64,000 bases of DNA from an uncultured Succinivibrionaceae bacterium (GCA_944393045.1 CALXYT010000002.1:1-64000), one strand, 5' to 3'. Shown: positions 39,721 through 47,760, numbered from the stretch's first letter. Made by a program: numbers and translations. The notes: generated from the sequence alone by a model not told the origin.

Positions 39721-40209
39721 ATGAAAAAAATTAATATTCCACTCCTGTGCGCAGGATTGTTAGTTCTTTGCTTTAATACAGCCTGTATGAGCGAAACTAA
39801 TATAGTCATGACCAAGAACGGTAAGAAAATTACGATTAATGAAGATTCTATCGAACGCACGCTCGCTTTAAGAAATAATCTTCGTTCTCTTGCAAAGGTT
39901 CAGCAAATCCCTAATTTAACTTTTGGAGAAATTGAATTAACTAATAATAAAGCAGGTATTACCTTAAACTTGCATCTAAATAAATATACTAAAAATTTAA
40001 ATCTCACGGAATTAAAAACAAGTTTTACCTCTATGCTCCATCATCAATTTTGTATAGAGGATAAATTACAAAGCAATCTTACTGATACCTTTGATAATGG
40101 TAGATTTATTAACTATACCCTAATTGATCGCAATAATGATGTTGTCTCAACTATTGAGGTAGATGATAGTTTTTGTGCTAGTCATGAACAAAACATTGCA
40201 CGTAACTAA
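39721..40209 (+). CDS. Small lipoprotein, Cys-x40-Cys family, second paralogue
   Basis: This 162-residue protein has a signal peptide and lipobox-like FNTAC. The domain shows the same Cys-x40-Cys spacing (HQFCIED...DDSFC), with DNGRFINYTL and a DVVSTIEV strand. Aligned with the protein at 38606, the match centres on NGRFI(D/N)Y, then (T/S)TI, then V and the final FC. The upstream half (GKKITINEDSIERTLALRNNLRSLAKVQQIPNLTFGEIEL, key features only) also follows the same order as its paralogue. It is most likely a gene duplicate. It ends at a bidirectional terminator shared with flgE. Confidence 0.8.
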   Translation: MKKINIPLLCAGLLVLCFNTACMSETNIVMTKNGKKITINEDSIERTLALRNNLRSLAKVQQIPNLTFGEIELTNNKAGITLNLHLNKYTKNLNLTELKTSFTSMLHHQFCIEDKLQSNLTDTFDNGRFINYTLIDRNNDVVSTIEVDDSFCASHEQNIARN

Positions 40210-40262
40210 TTGATTTTTCACAATAAGCGCAATATCTGAATACGAGCAAACAAAAAACATCT

Positions 40263-40294
40263 AAAAAGGGCACTCCATTTCGGAGTACCCTTTT
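40263..40294. terminator. Bidirectional terminator between the lipoprotein gene and flgE
   Basis: GGGCACTCC (40268-40276) pairs with GGAGTACCC (40282-40290) with one mismatch. A5 lies on the left and TTTT on the right. Read leftward it would terminate flgE, separating it from flgF. Confidence 0.8.
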
Positions 40295-40338
40295 CTTTTT
40301 TGCCTACGGAGAGTATAGGACTTTCCTACTATAAAACA

Positions 40339-41730
40339 CTATCTAATATTTAAAATACTATCCATTACAGTATTATTAACTTCTAAGGCACGTGAATTTG
40401 CCTGATAATTTCGTTGTGCTGAAATCAATTCCACAAGCTGTGATGCTAAATCGGTATTAGATGCCTCTAATGCTGATGACTGAATAGAGCCTACTGTACC
40501 AACATTTGCCTGTGAAGGAATAGCAGTTCCTGATTCTAAAGATGCTCTCCAACTTGTATCACCTACCTGAGTTAAGCCTTGAGGATTAGAGAAATTAGCC
40601 ATTGCCACCATACCTAAAGATACGCTAGTACCATTAGAGTAAGATGCACTTACTAAACCTTTATCATCAATTTCAACACTAGTAAGCTGACCTACGGTTG
40701 AACCATTTTGCCCAATAGAATCAACTGAGAAAGTTGTACCACCGAACATATGAAGTTCATCAAAAGCAAATTCAATTACTTGTGTCTGATTTGCCCCAGC
40801 TGGAATTACACCTGCTCTATCTACACCTTGACCTAATTCAATAGTGTTAATACGTGCTGGAATCATACCTGTGATATTATTGTTAGCATCAGTTTTTATA
40901 TTACCTTCGCTATCAAATACTAATGTTGCACAGCTTAAACCATCAGGACAAGTTGCACTCATTGGAGAACTTGCATCAAAATCAATAGTCTCCCCCCCTT
41001 GGATGTCTACTGGCTTATCGTCAATAAAGACAAACATACGCCAGGTATTAGCACCTGTGGTGTCAGTTTCATTGGCATTTTCCTGGTCGGCATCTTTCAC
41101 AAAGTAATATGTTGCGGTATGAGACTGACCTAAAGAATCGTAAATCTTAACAGATGTTGAAGCTGCAAAGGTATCTGAATCATTTGGATCAAAAGCTCCA
41201 ACATTTTGGTAGTCAGCATTTGCTGGTAAAGTCATTGAAGATTCAACAATAGTAGTTTCTTCTGGAGAACCTGCAGTATCTGGAATCTTTAGGGCATGAG
41301 TTGAGTCTAAGCTTATAGACTTAACAGTACCATCGGCATTTACATCATAAACTTGTAAGTAACTGCCTTGACTATTAGTTACATAACCTTCTTCATCACA
41401 TCGAAAAGCGCCTGCTCGAGTATAAGTTCTATCTAAAGAATCACTATCTGGTGATAATACAAAGAAACCATCACCCTTAATAGCTAAGTCTAAGGTATTA
41501 GAGGTAGTATTAACAGAACCTTGGGAAAACTGTTGGCTTACAGATGCTGTTTGTACACCATTACCAACTAACGTTCTAGTATCGGTGTAAATAGAACTTG
41601 AATAGACATCCGAGAATTCTGCTCGTGATCCTTTAAACCCGATAGTATTAACGTTGGCGATATTATTAGCTGTTACATCTAAATGCTTCTGGGCTGCATT
41701 GATACCACTAATTGAAATATTAAGTGACAT
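40339..41730 (-). CDS. flgE: Flagellar hook protein FlgE
   Basis: This is the hook subunit, 463 residues from MSLNISISGINAAQKHLDV. The N-terminal axial motif ANNIANVNTIGFKGSRAEF is followed by a variable D1-D2 region rich in acidic residues. The C-terminal coiled-coil is NTDLASQLVELISAQRNYQANSRALE. An ATG ten codons upstream (41760) is open, but GGAGAG stands correctly before 41730 and the family begins MSLNIS. It has its own sigma-54-like promoter and is flanked by terminators, so it is probably monocistronic. That would allow high output of this abundant subunit. Confidence 0.97.
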   Translation of the reverse strand: MSLNISISGINAAQKHLDVTANNIANVNTIGFKGSRAEFSDVYSSSIYTDTRTLVGNGVQTASVSQQFSQGSVNTTSNTLDLAIKGDGFFVLSPDSDSLDRTYTRAGAFRCDEEGYVTNSQGSYLQVYDVNADGTVKSISLDSTHALKIPDTAGSPEETTIVESSMTLPANADYQNVGAFDPNDSDTFAASTSVKIYDSLGQSHTATYYFVKDADQENANETDTTGANTWRMFVFIDDKPVDIQGGETIDFDASSPMSATCPDGLSCATLVFDSEGNIKTDANNNITGMIPARINTIELGQGVDRAGVIPAGANQTQVIEFAFDELHMFGGTTFSVDSIGQNGSTVGQLTSVEIDDKGLVSASYSNGTSVSLGMVAMANFSNPQGLTQVGDTSWRASLESGTAIPSQANVGTVGSIQSSALEASNTDLASQLVELISAQRNYQANSRALEVNNTVMDSILNIR

Positions 41731-41789
41731 ACCTTCTCTCCTTAAGTTGTCAAATAACAATATAATTCATTCATCTTTGCTAATAACAT

Positions 41790-41805
41790 AGCAATAGCTA
41801 TGCCA
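41790..41805 (-). promoter_or_regulatory. Sigma-54-like promoter of flgE
   Basis: On the minus strand TGGCAT-AGCTA-TTGCT has GG and GC at the exact sigma-54 spacing, almost identical to the flgF element. It ends 60 bases before the flgE ATG. Confidence 0.75.
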
Positions 41806-42021
41806 CAGTTAAAAACAGGCAAAAATGGCAGTTTTTCGTTAAGCAGATCATGTTTTTAAGTTTTTTTTCGTAAAATCTAAGAGTTTTTTAGTCTCCTTAT
41901 AAAAAAGACGTCAACTTTTCTCCAAAGATGACATTTTTTTGCCATGATAAAATTTAATGGCAATTTTAAAGTCCTAAGGCAAAGTGGCAAAATAATGACA
42001 GTAAAAAACTTAAGGAGCAAT

Positions 42022-42049
42022 AAAAAACGCAGGTTTAAAAAACCTGCGT
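42022..42049 (-). terminator. Terminator of flgBCD
   Basis: ACGCAGGTTT (42027-42036) pairs with AAACCTGCGT (42040-42049). On the minus strand it is followed by TTTTTT. Confidence 0.9.
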
Positions 42050-42080
42050 CTTTAAGGGAGAAATCTTTACTAAAAACTAC

Positions 42081-42758
42081 TTACCCAAAATTCTTCACCT
42101 CACTAACACTCATAGTACCCCCACCTACAAGATTTAAAATACTATCATTTACCCCATTGCCTAAAGTAACACTAGTAACCTTACCATAGGCAAATACTGA
42201 TAAATCATTATTTACACCATTTTGACGACCATTTACTGAGTAGGTATAATCACCAGGTGGTACGGTCTCACCAGAAGAATCGGTACCGTCCCAGTAAAGA
42301 TTTAATTCCCCTTCACCACTACCAATATTTATAGTATTAACTACTGCCCCAGCCTCATTGGTAATAGTAAGAACCATATCTTCTGCACCATCTCCTGCAT
42401 CAATAACAAACTGAGATGACTGAACGCCATCAAAGTAACCAGTTGCTGATGATAATCTTACCTCAGTACCTACCATACTTGAGGCCATTAAAGCCTGCTG
42501 CGAGGTAAGCTGTGATGATAAGGAATCAATACTGTTATTAATGGTGGCTAAACTATCAACCATATTAAGCTGCGCAAGTTGTGAAACCATCTCAGCATTT
42601 TCCACAGGTTGAGTAGGATCTTGATAAGAAAGCTGCGTGGTAAGCAAACTTAAAAAGTCCTCTTGGCTTAAAGCATCATTACTTTTTTTAGTATTAGCCT
42701 GAGATGCCGCATTACTCTCTACAGTATTAAGCCCTATGCTTTCATAAATAGATGACAT
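42081..42758 (-). CDS. flgD: Flagellar hook-capping protein FlgD
   Basis: This scaffold caps the growing hook. The 225 residues show the conserved N-terminal SQEDFLSLLTTQLSYQDPTQPVENAEMVSQLAQLNMV (key positions only). The FLG-Tudor/Fn3-like domain contains LYWDGTDSSGETVPPGDYTYSV. AGGGAGA precedes the ATG. It is the third gene of flgBCD and is followed by a terminator. Confidence 0.96.
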   Translation of the reverse strand: MSSIYESIGLNTVESNAASQANTKKSNDALSQEDFLSLLTTQLSYQDPTQPVENAEMVSQLAQLNMVDSLATINNSIDSLSSQLTSQQALMASSMVGTEVRLSSATGYFDGVQSSQFVIDAGDGAEDMVLTITNEAGAVVNTINIGSGEGELNLYWDGTDSSGETVPPGDYTYSVNGRQNGVNNDLSVFAYGKVTSVTLGNGVNDSILNLVGGGTMSVSEVKNFG

Positions 42759-42780
42759 AAATCAATCTCCCTACAACACT

Positions 42781-43209
42781 TTAGCTACTCTTACCTAGTC
42801 TTAAAGTTTGTAATAGCATCTGTTTAGCACTATCTGCTATTTGCACACTCGTCTGGTATGAACGGCTAGCGCTTATCATATCAGCCATTTCTTCCACTGG
42901 ATTAACATTTGGTTTATAAATAAAACCATCACTATCAGCTAATGGATGATTTGGCATATATTCTCTGATAGGATCTAAAGTAGATTCTATCACATCAAGC
43001 ACCTCAACTTTTGCACTACCTTTATCATTAGCACCATTTAAAGCATCGGCATAAACAGTGGAAAACACTGGTCTGCGTGCTTTATAAGTTTCATTGGCAC
43101 TTGAACTAACAGAGTCAGCATTTGCTAAATTAGATGCAGTAGTGTTCAATCTTAGTGATTGAGCTGACATAGATGAACCTGCAATATCAATAACATTAAA
43201 TAAGCTCAT
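42781..43209 (-). CDS. flgC: Flagellar proximal rod protein FlgC
   Basis: This 142-residue rod subunit begins MSLFNVIDIAGSSMSAQSLRLNTTASNLANADSV (key part), has YMPNHPLADSDGFIYKPNVN, and ends with MADMISASRSYQTSVQIADSAKQMLLQTL. AGGAGA precedes the ATG. It lies 15 bases after flgB and 22 bases before flgD. Confidence 0.97.
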   Translation of the reverse strand: MSLFNVIDIAGSSMSAQSLRLNTTASNLANADSVSSSANETYKARRPVFSTVYADALNGANDKGSAKVEVLDVIESTLDPIREYMPNHPLADSDGFIYKPNVNPVEEMADMISASRSYQTSVQIADSAKQMLLQTLRLGKSS

Positions 43210-43224
43210 ACCTTATCTCCTATC

Positions 43225-43629
43225 TTACTCACCAGCAATAACCTTTCGCAAACCATTTATCTTGCCATTTAAAAACTCAATGGTAGTCTGAAATTCCAGA
43301 GTGTTTTGCATATAAGCCATTCTCTCGATATTTACATCTACGGTATTGCCGTCACCAGTATCTGGTTGGTAATTTTGGCGGAACATTATTGCCGAATCAG
43401 TACCGATATTGCCGATATCAATATGTTTCACATTAGTTCTTGCGATATTTGTGCCAGAACTTAGACTCTCCTGAGCATTTTTAAGAGCGCTCTTAAAATC
43501 TAAATCCTGGGCTTTATAACCCGGAGTATCGGCATTTGCAATATTAGATGCCAAAAGCTCCGCACGTTGAGTCCTTACCTTTAAGGCATGTTCATGAATA
43601 CCAAACATTGAAGCTGTTGAAAAAGCCAT
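43225..43629 (-). CDS. flgB: Flagellar proximal rod protein FlgB
   Basis: This 134-residue rod subunit contains LKVRTQRAELLASNIANADTPGYKAQDLDF (key part), the PDTGDGNTVDVNIERMAYMQN segment and a C-terminal amphipathic helix. AGGAG lies 8 bases before ATG 43629; the in-frame TTG at 43635 is too close to that site. It is the first gene of flgBCD, with a sigma-54-like promoter about 55 bases upstream. Confidence 0.95.
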   Translation of the reverse strand: MAFSTASMFGIHEHALKVRTQRAELLASNIANADTPGYKAQDLDFKSALKNAQESLSSGTNIARTNVKHIDIGNIGTDSAIMFRQNYQPDTGDGNTVDVNIERMAYMQNTLEFQTTIEFLNGKINGLRKVIAGE

Positions 43630-43683
43630 AGCCAAACTCCTGTGTCAATTTTATGACTTATCTATAATAGTTAAGGGTATTAT

Positions 43684-43699
43684 TTCAAAAGACGTGCCA
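43684..43699 (-). promoter_or_regulatory. Sigma-54-like promoter of flgBCD
   Basis: On the minus strand the -24 element TGGCAC is perfect and is followed after five bases by TTGAA. The -12 doublet is GA rather than GC, as at flgI. Confidence 0.6.
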
Positions 43700-43833
43700 A
43701 GATATTAGAAAACAGCTATTACCAAAATAAGAAAGGAAAAAAGTGAAGAATAAAAAATAAAAGAAAGATGCCAAAAAACGGAAAGAAAGCAAAGAAGATG
43801 AAATAATAAAGCTCTAAAGACAGCAGTAAAGCA

Positions 43834-43857
43834 TTTTTATATTTTTATATTTTTATA
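43834..43857. repeat. 8-base tandem repeat in the cheR-flgB gap
   Basis: Three perfect copies of TTTTTATA lie just downstream of cheR. The neighbouring 43730-43830 is strongly purine-rich on the plus strand. No function is evident. Confidence 0.7.
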
Positions 43858-43880
43858 CTTTTCTCTTTAGAATTAAAAAA

Positions 43881-44735
43881 TTAGTTTATACGTTTAAAGA
43901 CGATGCCTGGATTGCATCTAATCATCTCAAAGTGCTTATTTTCATGGGTGATATATTCCGAACTACCTAAGAATAAGTAACCGCCAATATATAAACTTTG
44001 CGCAAAAGCGTTAATGATTCGTTCTTTTACCTCAGGCGCAAAATAAATAAGCACATTACGACAAAAAATAATGTCAAACTTTCCGAGTATCGCAAAATTT
44101 GATAATAAATTTTGTTGCTTGAAAATCACCATACGTCTTACTTTATAATTTAAACGCATAGCAGATGGTCTGTCAGCAATCGGCTCAAAAAACATCTTCT
44201 TACGTTCAGGAGACAAGCCTCGAGATAGAGCTAAAGAATCGTAAATACCTTCACGACAAATATTAAGCATAGAATCTGAAATATCTGTACCTAATATTTC
44301 AATTTTTGCAGGATTTACTAACGTGGTTCTACTAGCTTGCTCTAAGACTGTCATAGCAATAGAGTATGGTTCCTGCCCTGAAGAACTAGCTGCTGACCAA
44401 ATACGAGTTGGACGAATCTTACCTGCATATTCCGGTAAAATACGCTGCGCTAATATATCAAATGGATAGCCATCTCTAAACCATAACGTCTCGTTGGTAG
44501 TCATTGCATCAATGACAGAACTTTGTAAAATACGATCATGTGAATTAATAGTTCGATCTATCAAGTCGTCAATAGATTTAAAGTTAAATTTGCCAACTAA
44601 TACAGATAGCCTACTTCTTACCAAGTACTGTTTGTTATCACCTAAAACAATACCACAGTTACGTGATAAAAACTCACAGAACTGTTGGTATTTTACATCT
44701 GAAATAGCGCCCAGTACCAATTCATGGTCTGCCAT
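43881..44735 (-). CDS. cheR: Chemotaxis protein methyltransferase CheR
   Basis: This transfers methyl groups from SAM to glutamates of chemoreceptors. The 284 residues comprise the N-terminal alpha domain (FCEFLSRNCGIVLGDNKQYLVRSRL) and the catalytic domain. The SAM motif is IWSAASSSGQEPYSIAM, and FDIIFCRNVLIYF and YLFLGSSEYI are also present. GAGGA precedes the ATG. The order cheV-cheR-flgB on one strand is the Vibrio/Aeromonas polar-flagellum arrangement. Confidence 0.96.
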   Translation of the reverse strand: MADHELVLGAISDVKYQQFCEFLSRNCGIVLGDNKQYLVRSRLSVLVGKFNFKSIDDLIDRTINSHDRILQSSVIDAMTTNETLWFRDGYPFDILAQRILPEYAGKIRPTRIWSAASSSGQEPYSIAMTVLEQASRTTLVNPAKIEILGTDISDSMLNICREGIYDSLALSRGLSPERKKMFFEPIADRPSAMRLNYKVRRMVIFKQQNLLSNFAILGKFDIIFCRNVLIYFAPEVKERIINAFAQSLYIGGYLFLGSSEYITHENKHFEMIRCNPGIVFKRIN

Positions 44736-44812
44736 TTAAATCCTCAATTGTTCTACACCTAAGAAGCATTATATTAATTTTAATCTGCCAACAATGCAAT
44801 TTCAATAAATTA

Positions 44813-45757
44813 TTACATCAGCTCCTTTACTGCATTAGCTAAATCATCCGGATTGAACTTTGCTATGAAATTATCAGCCCCTACTTTCTTAACCATTGCC
44901 TGATTAAACACCCCACTTAAAGAGGTATGTAAAATAACTTTAAGCTTGTTTAAGTCTGAATTATTTCTAATGCGCGCAGTTAAGGTATAACCATCCATTT
45001 CAGGCATTTCAATATCAGAAATTAATAACCCGATCTGATCGCCAATAGGACCTTGTGTTGCTAGTTCACAAAGCTTATCGTAAGCCTCTTGTCCATTATT
45101 AACCAATATAGCCTCAAGACCAATAGTTTTTAATGCTCTTTGTACTTGTCTACGAGCAACAGAAGAATCATCTGCCACCATTACTTTACGTTTTGGTTTA
45201 TCTGGATTGCTTTCAACTTGCTTAGTTTCAATTTCCTGCTTAACATTTTCAAGAATTTGTTCACTAACATCAGTTCTAACAGGTGAAATTTCATCCAGGA
45301 TTTTTTCCACATCGAGAATTTCCACTAACTGCTTATCAACTTCAGTTACTGCTGTAAGATAATTTACCTTACCCATGCCATTAGGTGGTGGTAAAACCTT
45401 AGTCCAATCAAGGTTTACAATTCTTTCAACCCCACCTACTAAGAAGCCTTGTACTGAACGGTTATATTCAGCAATTATAATAAAGCCCTTTTCGACATCA
45501 TGGTTCATCTTTCCGCCAGTTGCCAAACCTAAATCGATAACAGAAATAGTCTGACCTCTGATATGAGCAACACCTCGCACAAAATTATGGAGTTTTGGCA
45601 TAACTGTTAAGCTTGGGCATGGTAAAACCTCTCGCACCTTAAAAACATTTATACCATAGAGCTGAGTATTGCCAGGTAACTTAAATAACAATAACTCTAA
45701 ACGATTTTGACCAACAAGTTCAGTTAGCTGATTTACCGAATCTAAAACACCTGCCAT
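44813..45757 (-). CDS. cheV: Chemotaxis coupling protein CheV
   Basis: This is a fusion of a CheW-like coupling domain (residues about 10-160) and a CheY-like receiver (about 190-314). The receiver shows VMVADDSSVARRQV, the phosphoacceptor in LLISDIEMPEMDGYTL and a C-terminal FIAKFNPDDL with the conserved Lys. It couples chemoreceptors to CheA and is thought to aid adaptation. AGGAG precedes the ATG. It is divergent from flgA. Confidence 0.96.
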   Translation of the reverse strand: MAGVLDSVNQLTELVGQNRLELLLFKLPGNTQLYGINVFKVREVLPCPSLTVMPKLHNFVRGVAHIRGQTISVIDLGLATGGKMNHDVEKGFIIIAEYNRSVQGFLVGGVERIVNLDWTKVLPPPNGMGKVNYLTAVTEVDKQLVEILDVEKILDEISPVRTDVSEQILENVKQEIETKQVESNPDKPKRKVMVADDSSVARRQVQRALKTIGLEAILVNNGQEAYDKLCELATQGPIGDQIGLLISDIEMPEMDGYTLTARIRNNSDLNKLKVILHTSLSGVFNQAMVKKVGADNFIAKFNPDDLANAVKELM

Positions 45758-45923
45758 AGGATACTCCTACCAAAGACATTCAAAAAATTTAGCTCTTTTC
45801 AGATACTTTATTATAAAATATATTGTACACTACTATATAGCATAGCAAAATTTATTAGCTTATACGTACTAATAAGCTCACAAATCCAATTTAATCCAAT
45901 AATCATAAGTAGAAAATTAGCAT

Positions 45924-46718
45924 ATGCCTCGTAATTTTTATAAAATTTTCAGAACAATGTTAACAATATCAAATCTTTTGCGCATAATTTTAGCGTTAGG
46001 AGCTTTTTACTTGCCAATTGCCAGTGCCAATACAGCAGTCAATAATGAAGCTTTAAGCGCAAATACGGCCAATACCCCAGCTCTTGCCGATGAATCATAT
46101 CTAAGGGAACTTGAGGAATTGGCTGAAGAATATGTACGTGGACATATTGAGTTACTTGAAGATGAGAAATTGGAAATTGAAGTTCGCAAACTTGATAATG
46201 GTAGATTAGTTCCTATTTGTGAGGGGAATTTAAACTTAACTGTTGCAAGTGGCAAAATTAGAAAAAATAATACTATTAAAGCCCAATGTATCAGTGCCAC
46301 TACCCCATTTACTCTTTATATTGTAGTAAAAGCAATAGTAAAACGCCCTTTTGTTACTGTAGTAAACCAAACTCCTAAAGATACTATCTTGGAAGAGAGC
46401 AATTTAACGCTTGATTACCTTGATAAGTACCTTGATAGAGGTAATAATTTTACCGATATAAATCAGCTTATTGGCATTAAAACCAAGCGCAATCTTAGAC
46501 CTGGACAACCAATCCAGAAAAATCAAGTTTGCGTCGTTTGCAATGGCTCACTTGTTACTATTGAGGCAGCTAATGAGCAAATAAGTGTAAAAACTGATGG
46601 AGAAGCTTTGCAAGATGGAACATTTCACGACAAAATCAGAGTACGAAATCTAAAAACTGGTAAAGTGGTCCGAGCAATTGTTATAAATCCAAATTTAGTA
46701 AGGATAACTCTGGACTAA
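45924..46718 (+). CDS. flgA: Flagellar P-ring assembly chaperone FlgA
   Basis: This periplasmic chaperone supports FlgI ring assembly. The product has 264 residues with a signal peptide (ISNLLRIILALGAFYLPIASA). ATG 45957 is an alternative start that gives a more normal signal length. The SAF-type domain near the C-terminus includes TILEESNLTLDYLD, LIGIKTKRNLRPGQPIQKNQV and VRVRNLKTGKVVRAIV-like residues. It is divergent from cheV and followed by flgM, as in Vibrio. Confidence 0.94.
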   Translation: MPRNFYKIFRTMLTISNLLRIILALGAFYLPIASANTAVNNEALSANTANTPALADESYLRELEELAEEYVRGHIELLEDEKLEIEVRKLDNGRLVPICEGNLNLTVASGKIRKNNTIKAQCISATTPFTLYIVVKAIVKRPFVTVVNQTPKDTILEESNLTLDYLDKYLDRGNNFTDINQLIGIKTKRNLRPGQPIQKNQVCVVCNGSLVTIEAANEQISVKTDGEALQDGTFHDKIRVRNLKTGKVVRAIVINPNLVRITLD

Positions 46719-46749
46719 TCAGGCTTTTAAAAAATAAGCAAAAAATTTC

Positions 46750-46776
46750 TAAAGTTTTGGCGAATATGTCCGATAT
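46750..46776 (+). promoter_or_regulatory. Sigma-28 promoter of flgM
   Basis: TAAAGTTT (46750-46757), 11 bases and TCCGATAT (46769-46776) match the sigma-28 consensus in 14 of 16 positions. The element is nearly the same as that at 12223-12249. Autoregulated flgM expression by its own target sigma factor is known in enteric bacteria. Confidence 0.8.
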
Positions 46777-46839
46777 AAAGTTATACAAGAGAGATATATA
46801 AAATTCCAGTAAGGATTTTTAAGGAACAAGGTGATTCAC

Positions 46840-47196
46840 ATGGCTATCGATAATGTAAACCAGAACAAGCAAAGCGTGAATAACTTGTCTAGCAACAAAC
46901 TTCAGACTGCGTATCAGCAAGAGATTACTAATACCCAGCAAGCACTTAAGAGTCAGCAACACGCTAATGTAGAGAAAAAAGCTCCAACTGGTGGCGCTGA
47001 ACAAGTAGTGCTTACTGATACTGCAAAGAAACTTAATGCTGCTCAAGATAAAGCTAAAAATTCAAGTGGCATTAACTCTGAGAAAGTTAGTGCCATTAAG
47101 AAAGCATTAGCTGAAGGCAATTATCAAATAAATTATGAACGTGTTGCCGACAAGATGATTTCACAAGATAGTGTTTTATCTAGTATTTTAGGATAA
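46840..47196 (+). CDS. flgM: Anti-sigma-28 factor FlgM
   Basis: This small, mostly disordered protein of 118 residues binds sigma-28 until the hook is complete, then is exported. The N-terminus is rich in Gln/Asn. The C-terminal helical region (VVLTDTAKKLNAAQDK, then SEKVSAIKKALAEGNYQINYERVADKMI) matches the FlgM sigma-binding part. ATG 46840 has AAGGTGA close upstream; the in-frame GTG 46831 overlaps that site. It is preceded by a sigma-28 promoter and followed by a hairpin and flgN. Confidence 0.94.
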   Translation: MAIDNVNQNKQSVNNLSSNKLQTAYQQEITNTQQALKSQQHANVEKKAPTGGAEQVVLTDTAKKLNAAQDKAKNSSGINSEKVSAIKKALAEGNYQINYERVADKMISQDSVLSSILG

Positions 47197-47227
47197 ACAT
47201 TATTGAGCAATAGTTGCATAAACCCAC

Positions 47228-47257
47228 AAACCACATTAAACTTTTAATGTGGTTTTT
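47228..47257 (+). terminator. Hairpin with T tract between flgM and flgN
   Basis: AAACCACATTAAA (47228-47240) pairs perfectly with TTTAATGTGGTTT (47243-47255) and continues in T. It looks like a terminator or attenuator that would lower flgN relative to flgM. Confidence 0.75.
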
Positions 47258-47280
47258 GTGCTCTCCTTAAGGAATATAAT

Positions 47281-47706
47281 ATGGCAGAACGTGCGATCAT
47301 TGAAATTTTAAAAGCTCAAGATAATCTGTTAATAGAATTAAGTAAAATCTTGCAGGAAGAATTTGCCCTATTAAAAGAACGTAAAGCTCTTGATTTACCG
47401 AGTTTAAATGAACGCAAATCTAAATGCCTTATCGATTTACAAACTAATGATCAATCCTTAAAAATTCACTCCCAACGTGCTAGACTTGGGCAGGATTTAC
47501 TAAAAATAAAGAATATGCTTACCGATAAACTTAAAGCTTGCCAAGAACAAAACGATATAAACGGAAGGTTAATTGAATTAAATCTCGCAGCTAATCGTAG
47601 ACTTGCCTCAGCACTTATCCAGATTCGTGATACCTCAACTATGACCTACGATGATAAGGGCAATAAAAATGCCTTACGTGGTAGGCATTTGAATATTGAT
47701 GCCTAA
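47281..47706 (+). CDS. flgN: Flagellar export chaperone FlgN
   Basis: This 141-residue, highly helical protein is typical of FlgN, the chaperone for hook-filament junction proteins FlgK and FlgL. The N-terminal helix IIEILKAQDNLLIELSKILQEEFALLKERKALDL and the C-terminal GRLIELNLAANRRL are the recognisable parts (key residues only). AAGGAA precedes the ATG. Its position after flgM is conserved. flgK and flgL are not in the window. Confidence 0.9.
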   Translation: MAERAIIEILKAQDNLLIELSKILQEEFALLKERKALDLPSLNERKSKCLIDLQTNDQSLKIHSQRARLGQDLLKIKNMLTDKLKACQEQNDINGRLIELNLAANRRLASALIQIRDTSTMTYDDKGNKNALRGRHLNIDA

Positions 47707-47736
47707 AATTAAGGTTTAATAAAATTATAAACAATA

Positions 47737-47760
47737 AAGGTCAAGTTTAAGCTTGACCTT
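47737..47760. terminator. Hairpin between convergent flgN and flgP
   Basis: AAGGTCAAG (47737-47745) and CTTGACCTT (47752-47760) form a perfect stem. T-rich sequence follows on the minus strand, so it may serve flgOP better than flgN. Confidence 0.65.

Larger units (their letters stand above)
41731..42080. other. Control region between flgD and flgE
   Basis: No gene is present. The region holds the flgBCD terminator, the flgE sigma-54-like promoter and, between them, a cluster of GGCA-type repeats: AGGCAAAAATGGCAG (41817-41831), TTGCCATG (41939-41946), ATGGCAAT (41957-41964) and AGGCAAAGTGGCAAAA (41977-41992). These may be activator-binding sites. Confidence 0.5.

Noticed and set aside
39624-39860. 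Minus-strand hydrophobic frame of 78 codons overlapping the second small lipoprotein
   Set aside because: It is antisense to a signal-peptide gene with clear family similarity; the hydrophobicity mirrors AT-rich codons.
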